The notes under the pieces are model-generated. The model did no database searches and was not told the DNA's origin. It was given only the letters and a program-made list of their open reading frames with translations. Positions 33,760 to 41,443 of a stretch of DNA of 64,000 nucleotides are shown here, piece after piece. The position numbers were made by a program, and so were the translations under genes. Numbering within the stretch: the stretch's first letter is position 1; every line of letters starts with the position of its first letter. The DNA lies in NCBI GenBank assembly GCA_964348015.1, contig CAYGBC010000050.1, positions 248,001 through 312,000 on the forward strand, written 5' to 3'. The stretch is from SOIA01 sp964348015. Its GTDB lineage: Bacteria; Acidobacteriota; Aminicenantia; Aminicenantales; Aminicenantaceae.

Positions 33760-34979
33760 TCTGTTTCTCTTTCCCCTTCATTCGCATTATTTTCTGGTTC
33801 TTCTGTCTGTTTATGGGTTTGATCCTCTTTCTCCGGGTGAGGTGTCTGATCATCTTCCTTTGGTGTGTGTTCGGAAACAGAGCTGTCTTTTTTTTCATCA
33901 ACCTGTTCTTTCCCCTGTTCTTCTTCTTGAACTTTATCAGTAACTTTTGTTTCTTCCTCTTTGGGAGTTGCTTCTTTCAAGCGTGGATCTTCCTTTTCCG
34001 CTTCTTCTTTTTTTTCTTCGGGCGCTTCCTGCTCGTGTTTTATTTCTTCTTTCTTGGTTTCTGAATCCTTTTCGGGCAGAGTTTGAGGCTCTGGTCCTTC
34101 CTTTTTAACTGCTCCTGTATCTTTTTCTGGAGTTTTGTCTTCGATCCTCATGTCCTCGAGCCAGGATTTTATTCTGTTCGCAACGCTTTTCCGGGATCTG
34201 TAACCAAGATAGGCGCACACACCCAGAACAATTGTCAGTACGAGAGCGCTGGCCCAATCGTTGAGAGGAGATGACCTGATCGAACTCAGATGTGTCGGGC
34301 CCATGACGAAATTGGCCATCGTGCGCACATCATGACAGCGGGAACAGAAAGCTTTGTACACGCGTTTGGTTCCATGAGCAGAATCCTGATAATGACAGCT
34401 GATGCAGATCCTCATATCGAATCTTTCAGAAATGTCTCCTTTGCGGTGACCGGATATTTTCCCCAGGGAACCTCCTCCAAAAATTCTCTGGACCATAACT
34501 TCGGCATGGCAGTTGGAGCAGGTTTCGCCGATGTTTTTTTCGTGCACTGAGGAGGCGGGATCATCATGAGGAAGGACGTGATGTTTGGTGTGACAGTGAA
34601 AGCAAAGAGGTAGCTCCTTTCCTGGAGAAGGAGAGGAAAATGTCAGGTGGACATTTTTCAGGTATTCTTCGGCTTCCTCCGGGTGGCATCTCGCACAATC
34701 CACCTTGATCGATCCCTCTCTGAAATGAAGGTAAGGATTAGCTTGAGTGTGGCAGTCCACGCAGAGCAAATGGCCTCTGTGGTGGATATCCTGATTCCAT
34801 TTCTCCGGATCGACAAAGAGTGAACGCACCTTTCCGCCACTCGTGATCTGGGAAATTTCAGGCTGGCCATGGCATAAGAGGCATTCTTTGTCCGCATAAG
34901 AATTCGATTGAGAATACGACTTCAGTGCAAAGAGAGATAATGAAACGATAAGAAGTGTGGCGAGTCTTTTCAACCGCAT
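33756..34979 (-). CDS. Seven-haem cytochrome c with acidic/lysine-rich tail
   Basis: A 407-residue protein with a Sec signal (residues 1-23) and seven CxxCH sites: CLLCH, CVDCH, CARCH, CFHCH, CSNCH, CISCH and CSRCH. A membrane helix (WASALVLTIVLGVCAYLGY, about residue 240) follows. The last 150 or so residues are almost entirely Glu, Lys, Thr, Asp and Gln, a disordered polyampholyte tail that the topology would place in the cytoplasm. The start is the ATG at 34977-34979; a longer frame to 35150 would run through the promoter. It is the first gene of the operon and probably the electron entry or exit point of the Psr/Qrc-like complex. Confidence 0.88.
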   Translation of the reverse strand: MRLKRLATLLIVSLSLFALKSYSQSNSYADKECLLCHGQPEISQITSGGKVRSLFVDPEKWNQDIHHRGHLLCVDCHTQANPYLHFREGSIKVDCARCHPEEAEEYLKNVHLTFSSPSPGKELPLCFHCHTKHHVLPHDDPASSVHEKNIGETCSNCHAEVMVQRIFGGGSLGKISGHRKGDISERFDMRICISCHYQDSAHGTKRVYKAFCSRCHDVRTMANFVMGPTHLSSIRSSPLNDWASALVLTIVLGVCAYLGYRSRKSVANRIKSWLEDMRIEDKTPEKDTGAVKKEGPEPQTLPEKDSETKKEEIKHEQEAPEEKKEEAEKEDPRLKEATPKEEETKVTDKVQEEEQGKEQVDEKKDSSVSEHTPKEDDQTPHPEKEDQTHKQTEEPENNANEGERETE

Positions 34980-35121
34980 GCCGAATAAGGGCCTTGTCCG
35001 ATTATTATTCAGGTCACCCTGCTTCAAGGTTCTCTGTTTCCGGTCACACTTGCATCTACAGGGAGGCACTCGTGATTTCCAAATTTGGGATTCATCCGTA
35101 CTCAAATTTGGAGCAGGGCAC

Positions 35122-35150
35122 ATGCTAACACAATGTTTTGTGGTTGACAA
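35122..35150 (-). promoter_or_regulatory. Putative promoter of the 26-35 kb electron-transfer operon
   Basis: Minus strand: -35 TTGTCA (35145-35150), 17-base spacer, -10 TAGCAT (35122-35127). It implies a leader of about 135 bases before the cytochrome start at 34979. It is moderate in quality. Confidence 0.4.
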
Positions 35151-35329
35151 GAAAAATGTAAGAGGTCAGGTCATTGTCATTCATCCGATTTAAAGGTCTT
35201 CCATTTTGTGAGAGTGGATGAATGCTAAAATAAACGGAAATAACATCCCTCTCTTCAGATTTTTCACGCCATTTCCTTGAATTGCACCCGCCAGTCTGCA
35301 AGCGAGCTGAGAAAGTTTTATAAATTATG

Positions 35330-35358
35330 TTCAAAATGACGCAGGAGATGAGTATAAT
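35330..35358 (+). promoter_or_regulatory. Putative promoter of the lipoamide dehydrogenase gene
   Basis: -35 TTCAAA (35330-35335), 17-base spacer, perfect -10 TATAAT (35353-35358). Transcription from here gives a leader of about 118 bases that contains the inverted repeats at 35390-35463. The stretch 35151-35329 holds no gene that I can support. Confidence 0.5.
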
Positions 35359-35389
35359 TGTCCCATCATTTATGTTTCGTGTTATGCGG

Positions 35390-35463
35390 CAGATTATGAA
35401 TCTTCAGACCGTGAAGGGATCAAGAGCGGTATTCAGATCAGAATAAGACCCCTTCATAATCTG
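35390..35463 (+). promoter_or_regulatory. Structured leader with alternative stems upstream of lpdA
   Basis: CAGATTATGAA (35390-35400) and TTCATAATCTG (35453-35463) form a perfect 11-bp inverted repeat. Within it, TGAAGGG (about 35412-35418) can also pair with CCCTTCA (35450-35456), which overlaps the right arm, so the two stems compete. A small CTTCA/TGAAG hairpin lies at the left. The structure ends 10 bases before the AGGGGAGAG ribosome-binding site of lpdA. This has the form of a switching leader; the ligand or protein is unknown and no riboswitch class was recognised. Confidence 0.45.
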
Positions 35464-35482
35464 AGTCTGCAGGGGAGAGAAA

Positions 35483-36883
35483 ATGGATACGAAATGGGAT
35501 TTAGTCATAATCGGAGGAGGCCCGGGCGGCTACGTGGCAGCTATTCGAGGCGCTCAAATGAGGAAGAAGGTCCTTCTTATCGAGAAGCATAAAATCGGGG
35601 GAACGTGCATGAATTATGGATGCATTCCCGCAAAATATCTCCTGCACCAGACAAAGGTCTCTAAAGAACTTAAAGAAAACAGGAACTTTGACGGCCTTCC
35701 GTCAGAAATCAAGCTCGACTGGACAAAAGTGCAGCAGGAGAGAGGACGGGTCGTGGAGAGACTGGTCAAGGGTCTGGAATTCCTTATCCGGAAAAATGGG
35801 GTGGAAATCATCAGCGGTCAGGCCTCCATAAAAGAAGCAGGAAAGGTTTCAGTCCAGGTGGAAGCGAAAGCAGAAAAAGTGATTGATGCCGAAAAGATCA
35901 TTTTGGCTACGGGGAGCAGGCCGGCAGAACTTCCGTTTCTCCGGCCCAACGGAAAAGAAATCATGACATCCCGGGAGGCACTCGAACTCGAGGTCGTGCC
36001 CCGCAAAATGGTGGTCATCGGTGCGGGAGCCATCGGATTGGAGATGGGAACGATCTTTCAAAGGTTAGGGACGCAAGTCTTGATCCTGGAAATTCTGCCC
36101 ACCATACTTCCGGGAAGTGATAAAGAATCGGTGAAGCGCTTGGAACGAATACTTAAAGCGCAGGGGCTCGAGATTCACACGCAGTTCAAGTTAGAATCCA
36201 GTCAGCTTAAAAAGGGAAAAGTCGTCCTTAAAGGAACAAGCTTAGAAACCCGGTCTCCTTTTGAGATCGAGGCGGAAAAGATACTTTTGGCGGTCGGCCG
36301 AAATCCCAATTCCGAGGATTTGGCAGAAACAGAGATCACCCTCGATGAAAAGGGTTTTGTCCGCGTGAACTCGCGACTCGAAACGTCTCTTCCTGGAGTG
36401 TATGCTATCGGAGATTTGATCGGCGGAAATCTTCTCGCGCATAAAGCGTCGCATGAAGGCTGGCTGGCTGCGGAGAATGCCTCAGGAGCAAAAAAAGAGA
36501 TGCGCTATGAGGCATTACCTATGGCCGTTTATACGGAACCAGAGTTCGCATCCGTGGGTTTGACCGAGGAGGAGGCGTCAAGGAAGGGAATAAAAATCCA
36601 GACAGGATCATTCTCACTCCAGGCCTGCGGACGCGCTCTTACGCTGGGGAGACAGGAGGGAATGGTCAAAGTCATAGCGGATCTGAATGATAAAATAATT
36701 GGGGCTCACATTCTCGCTCCGAACGCGAGTGAAATAATTCCTGAGATCACTCTGGCCATGAACAAGGGATTGACGGTTCAAGACATCTCGTCTTCGATTC
36801 ATATTCACCCCACTTTATCCGAATCCGTGATGGAAGCCGCCTTGAAAGTCAAGAATGAAGCCATCCACATGCTGAATGTTTAG
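35483..36883 (+). CDS. lpdA: Dihydrolipoamide dehydrogenase (E3)
   Basis: A 466-residue flavoprotein disulfide reductase. The FAD motif GGGPGGYVAA is at residues 11-20. The redox-active pair Cys42/Cys47 lies in GGTCMNYGCIPAK. The NAD motif is VVIGAGAIGLEMG, and the C-terminal active-site His-Glu pair is in HIHPTLSE. E3 reoxidises dihydrolipoamide of 2-oxoacid dehydrogenases or the glycine-cleavage system. No E1, E2 or gcv genes are adjacent, so its partner complex is elsewhere. It has its own promoter and a structured leader and precedes the nuo operon. Confidence 0.94.
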   Translation: MDTKWDLVIIGGGPGGYVAAIRGAQMRKKVLLIEKHKIGGTCMNYGCIPAKYLLHQTKVSKELKENRNFDGLPSEIKLDWTKVQQERGRVVERLVKGLEFLIRKNGVEIISGQASIKEAGKVSVQVEAKAEKVIDAEKIILATGSRPAELPFLRPNGKEIMTSREALELEVVPRKMVVIGAGAIGLEMGTIFQRLGTQVLILEILPTILPGSDKESVKRLERILKAQGLEIHTQFKLESSQLKKGKVVLKGTSLETRSPFEIEAEKILLAVGRNPNSEDLAETEITLDEKGFVRVNSRLETSLPGVYAIGDLIGGNLLAHKASHEGWLAAENASGAKKEMRYEALPMAVYTEPEFASVGLTEEEASRKGIKIQTGSFSLQACGRALTLGRQEGMVKVIADLNDKIIGAHILAPNASEIIPEITLAMNKGLTVQDISSSIHIHPTLSESVMEAALKVKNEAIHMLNV

Positions 36884-37008
36884 GGATTCAGGCTTCAACA
36901 CAGATATCTCATTCATGGGAATGGTCGAGCCTTACAAGGAGAATAAGTCCTGTTTTGAATGTCTGAAATTGAATCTTGAGCTCTAAAAAAAAATTTTTTT
37001 CAAAAAGT

Positions 37009-37037
37009 TTGCAAATTTAAATTTATTTGTATAAAAT
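37009..37037 (+). promoter_or_regulatory. Putative promoter of the nuo operon with upstream A/T tract
   Basis: -35 TTGCAA (37009-37014), 17-base spacer, -10 TAAAAT (37032-37037). An A-tract followed by a T-tract at 36985-37000 lies directly upstream and could act as an UP element. The predicted start is about 20 bases before the nuoA ATG. Confidence 0.5.
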
Positions 37038-37062
37038 TTATGCCTTTATTTTACGGAGACTC

Positions 37063-37407
37063 ATGATAGAACTTTTCCTTGTTTTTCTCGTTTTCGGTTT
37101 CCTGGGTCTTGTTTTGATCATGATGAATAAGTTCCTGGGTCCGACAAAGACCAATCCCGCAAAGGAAAGTCCCTTTGAATGCGGAAGCCCTTACCTCCAG
37201 GAAGGAATCAATCCTATTCCAATCAAATTTTACCTTGTCGCTTTTCTTTTTCTCCTTTTTGACATCGAAGTGGTCTTCTTTTTCCCTTGGGCACTGATAT
37301 TTAAAGAAATGGGGACAACCGCCTTGATCGTCATGTTTGCGTATATGGTCGTTATCGTGTTGGGTTTTGTTTATGCTTGGAAAAAAGGCGCGCTCCAGTG
37401 GGATTAG
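37063..37407 (+). CDS. nuoA: NADH-quinone oxidoreductase subunit A
   Basis: A 114-residue membrane subunit of complex I with three helices. The conserved loop between helices 1 and 2, ESPFECGSPYLQEG, carries the typical acidic/Cys segment, followed by IPIKFYLVAFLFLLFDIEVVFFFPWA. The ATG at 37063 has ACGGAGA upstream; a 12-codon longer frame is excluded by the promoter. It is the first gene of nuoA-I. Confidence 0.95.
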   Translation: MIELFLVFLVFGFLGLVLIMMNKFLGPTKTNPAKESPFECGSPYLQEGINPIPIKFYLVAFLFLLFDIEVVFFFPWALIFKEMGTTALIVMFAYMVVIVLGFVYAWKKGALQWD

Positions 37408-37448
37408 AAAACACGGATACGAATAACTTATTGTAAAGTCATAAAATC

Positions 37449-37925
37449 ATGGAAGGAAGCTTCATAACAACAAAATTCAATCACATCCTCGGGTGGGCCC
37501 GGAAATTTTCTCTTTTCCATTATCCTTACGTGACAGCGTGCTGTGGAATGGAATACATGTCGGCGGCCTGTGCTCATTTTGACTTGGATCGTTTCGGAGC
37601 CGGCTGGACTCGTTTTTCACCGCGTCAATCGGATATGATGCTCGTGGTGGGAACGATCTCTCATAAGCTGGCGCCGGTCCTGCGCACAGTCTATGATCAG
37701 ATGACCGAGCCAAAATTCGTGATCGCCTTCGGCACATGCACGGTAAGCGGCGGTATTTACGACAATTATGCCGTGGTCCAAGGAATCGATAAGATTATTC
37801 CGGTCGACGTTTATGTTCCAGGCTGCCCGCCCCGGCCAGAGACTGTTTTGGATGCCTTAATGAAACTCATGGAAAAAATTCAGAACCAAGAACAAGATTG
37901 GAAATGGAAGAAAAAAAAGTCATAG
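37449..37925 (+). CDS. nuoB: NADH-quinone oxidoreductase subunit B
   Basis: A 158-residue peripheral subunit that carries the terminal N2 4Fe-4S cluster, the direct electron donor to quinone. Its ligands are the adjacent cysteines in TACCGMEYM, Cys in FGTCTVSGG and Cys in VPGCPPRPE. The C-terminus is lysine-rich and overlaps nuoC by about 22 bases. The ribosome-binding site is poor, so translation probably depends on coupling with nuoA, 41 bases upstream. Confidence 0.96.
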   Translation: MEGSFITTKFNHILGWARKFSLFHYPYVTACCGMEYMSAACAHFDLDRFGAGWTRFSPRQSDMMLVVGTISHKLAPVLRTVYDQMTEPKFVIAFGTCTVSGGIYDNYAVVQGIDKIIPVDVYVPGCPPRPETVLDALMKLMEKIQNQEQDWKWKKKKS

Positions 37926-38383
37926 CCGATCTCAAAAAAAAATTCGCCGATAGAATTAAAGAGACCGTGTCCGAGTTCGGGGATGACACGGTGGCTATAG
38001 ACAGAGATTTTCTTGCCGAGCTTGTTCAATTCCTCAAACAGAAGCCGTATGAATACACGATGCTGCTCGACATCACCTGCGTGGATTATCTGGGCCGGGA
38101 GCCGCGGTTTGAGATGGTCTATCATCTGCTGTCCCTCACTGCGAAACACCGTCTCCGGATAAAAGTTCCTCTTTCAGAGTCAAATCTCTCTATCGAATCT
38201 CTGAGCTCACTCTGGAAAAATGCCAACTGGCTGGAACGAGAAGTGTATGACATGTTCGGGGTGCGTTTCCATGGCCATCCGGACCTGAGGAGACTCTTCA
38301 TGTATGATGGATTCGAGGGTTTTCCTCTGCGCAAAGATTACCCTCTCCGGAAATCTCAGCCGAGAATCAAATTGAGAAAATAA
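37904..38383 (+). CDS. nuoC: NADH-quinone oxidoreductase subunit C
   Basis: A 159-residue subunit of the hydrophilic arm. The 30 kDa-subunit signature is NWLEREVYDMFGVRFHGHPDLRRLFM, followed by GFPLRKDYPL. The ATG at 37904 is chosen over a TTG two codons earlier. It overlaps nuoB. It is encoded separately from nuoD, unlike the fused nuoCD of enterobacteria. Confidence 0.95.
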   Translation: MEEKKVIADLKKKFADRIKETVSEFGDDTVAIDRDFLAELVQFLKQKPYEYTMLLDITCVDYLGREPRFEMVYHLLSLTAKHRLRIKVPLSESNLSIESLSSLWKNANWLEREVYDMFGVRFHGHPDLRRLFMYDGFEGFPLRKDYPLRKSQPRIKLRK

Positions 38384-38384
38384 A

Positions 38385-39710
38385 ATGCCAACGAGAATCC
38401 AGAAAGAGGCCAAAAAAGACAGCCTCATGATCAACATGGGGCCTTCCCACCCCGCAATGCACGGAACCATCCGGATCATGGTTGAGCTGGACGGCGAAAG
38501 GATCATCAATTCAGAAGTGGAAGTGGGGTACTTGCATCGGGGATTCGAGAAGATATGCGAGAACAAGACCTACTTCAATCTGCTGCCATACACAGACAGG
38601 ATGAATTACGTATCTCCTCTGATCAACAACCTCGGATATGTGATGGCCTTGGAAAAGATGTTGGATATAGAGGTTCCGGAAAAGGCACAGTACATCCGGG
38701 TCATCATGAGCGAGCTCTCCAGAATCTCCGACCATCTCACCTGCATCGCAGCCATGGCGATGGAAAGCGGTGCGTTCACGATTCTCCTGTACAAAATGAA
38801 GGCTCGAGAGTTCATCTGGGATGTCATCGAACAGACAACAGGCGCCCGAATGACCACCTCTTATATCCGCATCGGCGGAGTCAGGGCTGACCTCCATCCG
38901 AATTATGAAGAGGTTCTGAAAAAGGCGATCATCGAAACGGGAAAAGTCTTGAAGGATGTTCACGGACTTTTGGACAAAAATAAGATATTTCTGAATAGGA
39001 CCAGGGACATCGCGGTCGTTGCGCCGGAAACAGCGATCAACTACGGCTGGACCGGTCCGTGTCTGCGATCGACGGGAGTGTACTTTGACATCCGGAAGAC
39101 ATTTCCGTACTTGGTCTATGACCAGTTGGATTTCGAGGTCCCTCTCGGGGAAAGAGGAGACAATTTTGACCGCTACATGGTCCGGATGAAAGAGATGGAG
39201 CAGAGTTTGCGGATCATTGAACAGGCCATGGAGAAAATACCGAAGTCCGGGGCTCCAACTGTGGCCAATGGCATAGAACCTGTTGATGCGATAAGAGCAT
39301 CGAGAGAACGGAAGGTGGACAGAAAGATTAAGCTGTCCCCAACTCTGGAAGGTTCGGAAAAAGACAAGTATCAGGATATTCTCACCAAGACTCCAAAAGT
39401 TATTGTCCCTCCCAAAGAGGATGCCTACACGTCTATTGAAGGGCTGATCAGTCATTTCAAATTCTTCATGAGCGAACACGGTATCCGGCCTCCCAAAGGT
39501 GATGTGTATTTGGCTGTTGAAGGGGGCAATGGCGAGCTGGGATATTACATCGTATCTGACGGAACCGATAAACCCTACCGACTGCATGTGAGAGCTCCGT
39601 GTTTTCATGTGATGGCGGCTCTCGAGGAAATGATTCAGGGGCATTATGTGGCTGACGTCATTCCCACATTCGGATCTGTGAATATGATCGGTGGAGAGAT
39701 GGATCGATGA
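38385..39710 (+). CDS. nuoD: NADH-quinone oxidoreductase subunit D
   Basis: A 441-residue 49 kDa-type subunit that forms the quinone-binding cavity with NuoB. It has the opening MINMGPSHPAMHGTIRIMVELDGE, the VGYLHRGFEK stretch, and a C-terminal part GELGYYIVSDGTDKPYRLHVRAPCFHVMAALEEMIQG. The protein is longer than the usual 390-420 residues by an insertion at about residues 295-335, rich in Lys/Arg. One base separates it from nuoC, and it overlaps nuoE. Confidence 0.96.
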   Translation: MPTRIQKEAKKDSLMINMGPSHPAMHGTIRIMVELDGERIINSEVEVGYLHRGFEKICENKTYFNLLPYTDRMNYVSPLINNLGYVMALEKMLDIEVPEKAQYIRVIMSELSRISDHLTCIAAMAMESGAFTILLYKMKAREFIWDVIEQTTGARMTTSYIRIGGVRADLHPNYEEVLKKAIIETGKVLKDVHGLLDKNKIFLNRTRDIAVVAPETAINYGWTGPCLRSTGVYFDIRKTFPYLVYDQLDFEVPLGERGDNFDRYMVRMKEMEQSLRIIEQAMEKIPKSGAPTVANGIEPVDAIRASRERKVDRKIKLSPTLEGSEKDKYQDILTKTPKVIVPPKEDAYTSIEGLISHFKFFMSEHGIRPPKGDVYLAVEGGNGELGYYIVSDGTDKPYRLHVRAPCFHVMAALEEMIQGHYVADVIPTFGSVNMIGGEMDR

Positions 39711-40180
39711 GTCCTGAATTTTCTGGAAAAGTCCGGAAGGAAATCGATAAGATAGTCGCTCGCTATCCTCAGAAGGAGGCGGCCATTCTTCCGGTCCTCC
39801 ATATCGCGCAGCAGGAGTTCGGTTTTATCTCTCCAGAGTCAGAAGAGATGGTGGCGGGCATTCTCGGAGTTAAGCCCATCCGTGTGAGAGAAGTCGTGAC
39901 CTTTTACACCATGCTGAACAGTGAGCCTGTCGGGAAGTACCATATTCAGGTCTGTTCCAACCTGAGCTGTTCGCTTCTCGGCTCTGAGAAGTTGATCGAC
40001 TATATCAAAGAAAAACTGAGCATCCAGCCGGGAGAAACATCAAAAGACAAAAAATTCACACTCTCTCTGGTCGAGTGCCTCGGTGCGTGCGAGCAGGCCC
40101 CCTGCATGATGGTCAATTTTGAGTATCACGGAAACCTGGATAAGAAAAAAATCGACAAGATTTTGGACGGTTTGGAATAG
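39707..40180 (+). CDS. nuoE: NADH-quinone oxidoreductase subunit E
   Basis: A 157-residue thioredoxin-like 2Fe-2S subunit (24 kDa type). The four cluster cysteines are in CSNLSC and, further on, ECLGACEQAPC, within the usual YHIQVCSNLSCSL and SLVECLGACEQAPCM context. It docks onto NuoF. It overlaps nuoD by 4 bases and is followed by nuoF after 2. Confidence 0.95.
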   Translation: MSPEFSGKVRKEIDKIVARYPQKEAAILPVLHIAQQEFGFISPESEEMVAGILGVKPIRVREVVTFYTMLNSEPVGKYHIQVCSNLSCSLLGSEKLIDYIKEKLSIQPGETSKDKKFTLSLVECLGACEQAPCMMVNFEYHGNLDKKKIDKILDGLE

Positions 40181-40182
40181 AG

Positions 40183-41418
40183 ATGGCTGAGAACGTCCTG
40201 ACCCAGCACTTCGGATTGGAGAACCTCTATAAAATAGATGAGTACGTGAAAAAGCGGGGGTACACAGCTGTCAAGAAAGCCCTGCAGATGAAGCCTGAAG
40301 ATATCCTCGAGGAGATGAAGAAGGCCAATTTACGCGGCCGAGGCGGCGCGGGCTTTCCGGCTGGAGTCAAGTGGGGATTTGTTCCTCAGGTGGACAAACC
40401 AAAATATCTGTGTGTGAACGCCGATGAAGGAGAGCCGGGGACGTTCAAAGACCGGTATATCATGAGTCATAATCCCCACATGCTTATTGAGGGGATCATC
40501 ATCACATCCTACTGCGTCGGAATCCACTCGGCTTACATCTATATCCGTGGGGAATACGAAGCCATCGCCCAGAGACTCGAAGAAGCCATTGCCGAAGCCT
40601 CTGAAAAAGGATTTCTAGGAAAAAACATTCTGAACAGTGGATTTAGCCTGGATGTCTTTGTCCATCGAGGCGCGGGGGCCTACATCTGCGGGGAGGAAAC
40701 GGCGCTCCTGGAGTCCCTCGAAGGGAAAAGAGGTAATCCGCGGCTTAAGCCTCCGTTCCCGGCTTCAGTCGGGCTTTTTCAGTGTCCCACAGTTATAAAT
40801 AACGTGGAGACGATTTCCAATATTCCTCAGATCATCCTGAACGGAGCCGAATGGTTTATCGGAAAAGGCCTGCCCAAGGATGGCGGCACAAGAATTTTTG
40901 GAGTCAGCGGGATGGTCGAGAAGCCCGGGATTTATGAGCTTCCGCTTGGAACGAACCTGAAAGAGATTATCAATAAACATGCCGGTGGCGTGAAAAAAGG
41001 CAAGAAACTGAAAGCCGTTATTCCCGGAGGAATGTCGGCTCCTGTGCTCAAGGCGGATGAGATAGACATCCCGATGGATTTTGATTCCCTGGTGAATGCC
41101 GAATCCATGCTGGGTTCAGCCGCCATCATTGTCATTGACACCGGGACATCCATGCTGGATGTTTTGAAAACAGTGACAAAATTCTATTCTCATGAATCCT
41201 GCGGCCAGTGCACGCCGTGCCGGATCGGAACCTCCTGGATCCATAAGATCGTTAAAAGAATGACTGAAGGGAAGGGAAGGAAAAAGGACATCGACGAAAT
41301 CATCCGGTTGGCCTCGAACATTCTGGGGAAAACGCTCTGTCCCCTGGGAGATGCTGCAGCCATGCCCATCCTTTCGATAGCCAAAAAATTCAGAAAAGAA
41401 CTCGAGTCTCGATTATAA
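40183..41418 (+). CDS. nuoF: NADH-quinone oxidoreductase subunit F (NADH-binding)
   Basis: A 411-residue subunit with the FMN- and NADH-binding segments GRGGAGFPAGVKWGF and CVNADEGEPGTFKDRYIM, and GAGAYICGEETALLESLEGKRG. The C-terminal 4Fe-4S motif is ESCGQCTPCRIG with a distal Cys in TLCPLGDAA. Its presence with nuoE and nuoG shows an NADH-dehydrogenase module, unlike the ferredoxin-only complexes. It is complete. Confidence 0.97.
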   Translation: MAENVLTQHFGLENLYKIDEYVKKRGYTAVKKALQMKPEDILEEMKKANLRGRGGAGFPAGVKWGFVPQVDKPKYLCVNADEGEPGTFKDRYIMSHNPHMLIEGIIITSYCVGIHSAYIYIRGEYEAIAQRLEEAIAEASEKGFLGKNILNSGFSLDVFVHRGAGAYICGEETALLESLEGKRGNPRLKPPFPASVGLFQCPTVINNVETISNIPQIILNGAEWFIGKGLPKDGGTRIFGVSGMVEKPGIYELPLGTNLKEIINKHAGGVKKGKKLKAVIPGGMSAPVLKADEIDIPMDFDSLVNAESMLGSAAIIVIDTGTSMLDVLKTVTKFYSHESCGQCTPCRIGTSWIHKIVKRMTEGKGRKKDIDEIIRLASNILGKTLCPLGDAAAMPILSIAKKFRKELESRL

Positions 41419-41443
41419 GGGAGAGACGGAAGAAAAAACGAAG

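Noticed and set aside
25970..34979. Alternative complex III (Act) identity for the electron-transfer operon
   Set aside because: Alternative complex III has a fused MopB/Fe-S ActB, two NrfD-type subunits and ActD/E; here MopB and Fe-S are separate and there is one NrfD, which fits Psr/Qrc better.
38511..39644. A 377-codon open frame opposite nuoD
   Set aside because: Antisense shadow of a well-conserved complex I gene; no recognisable motif.
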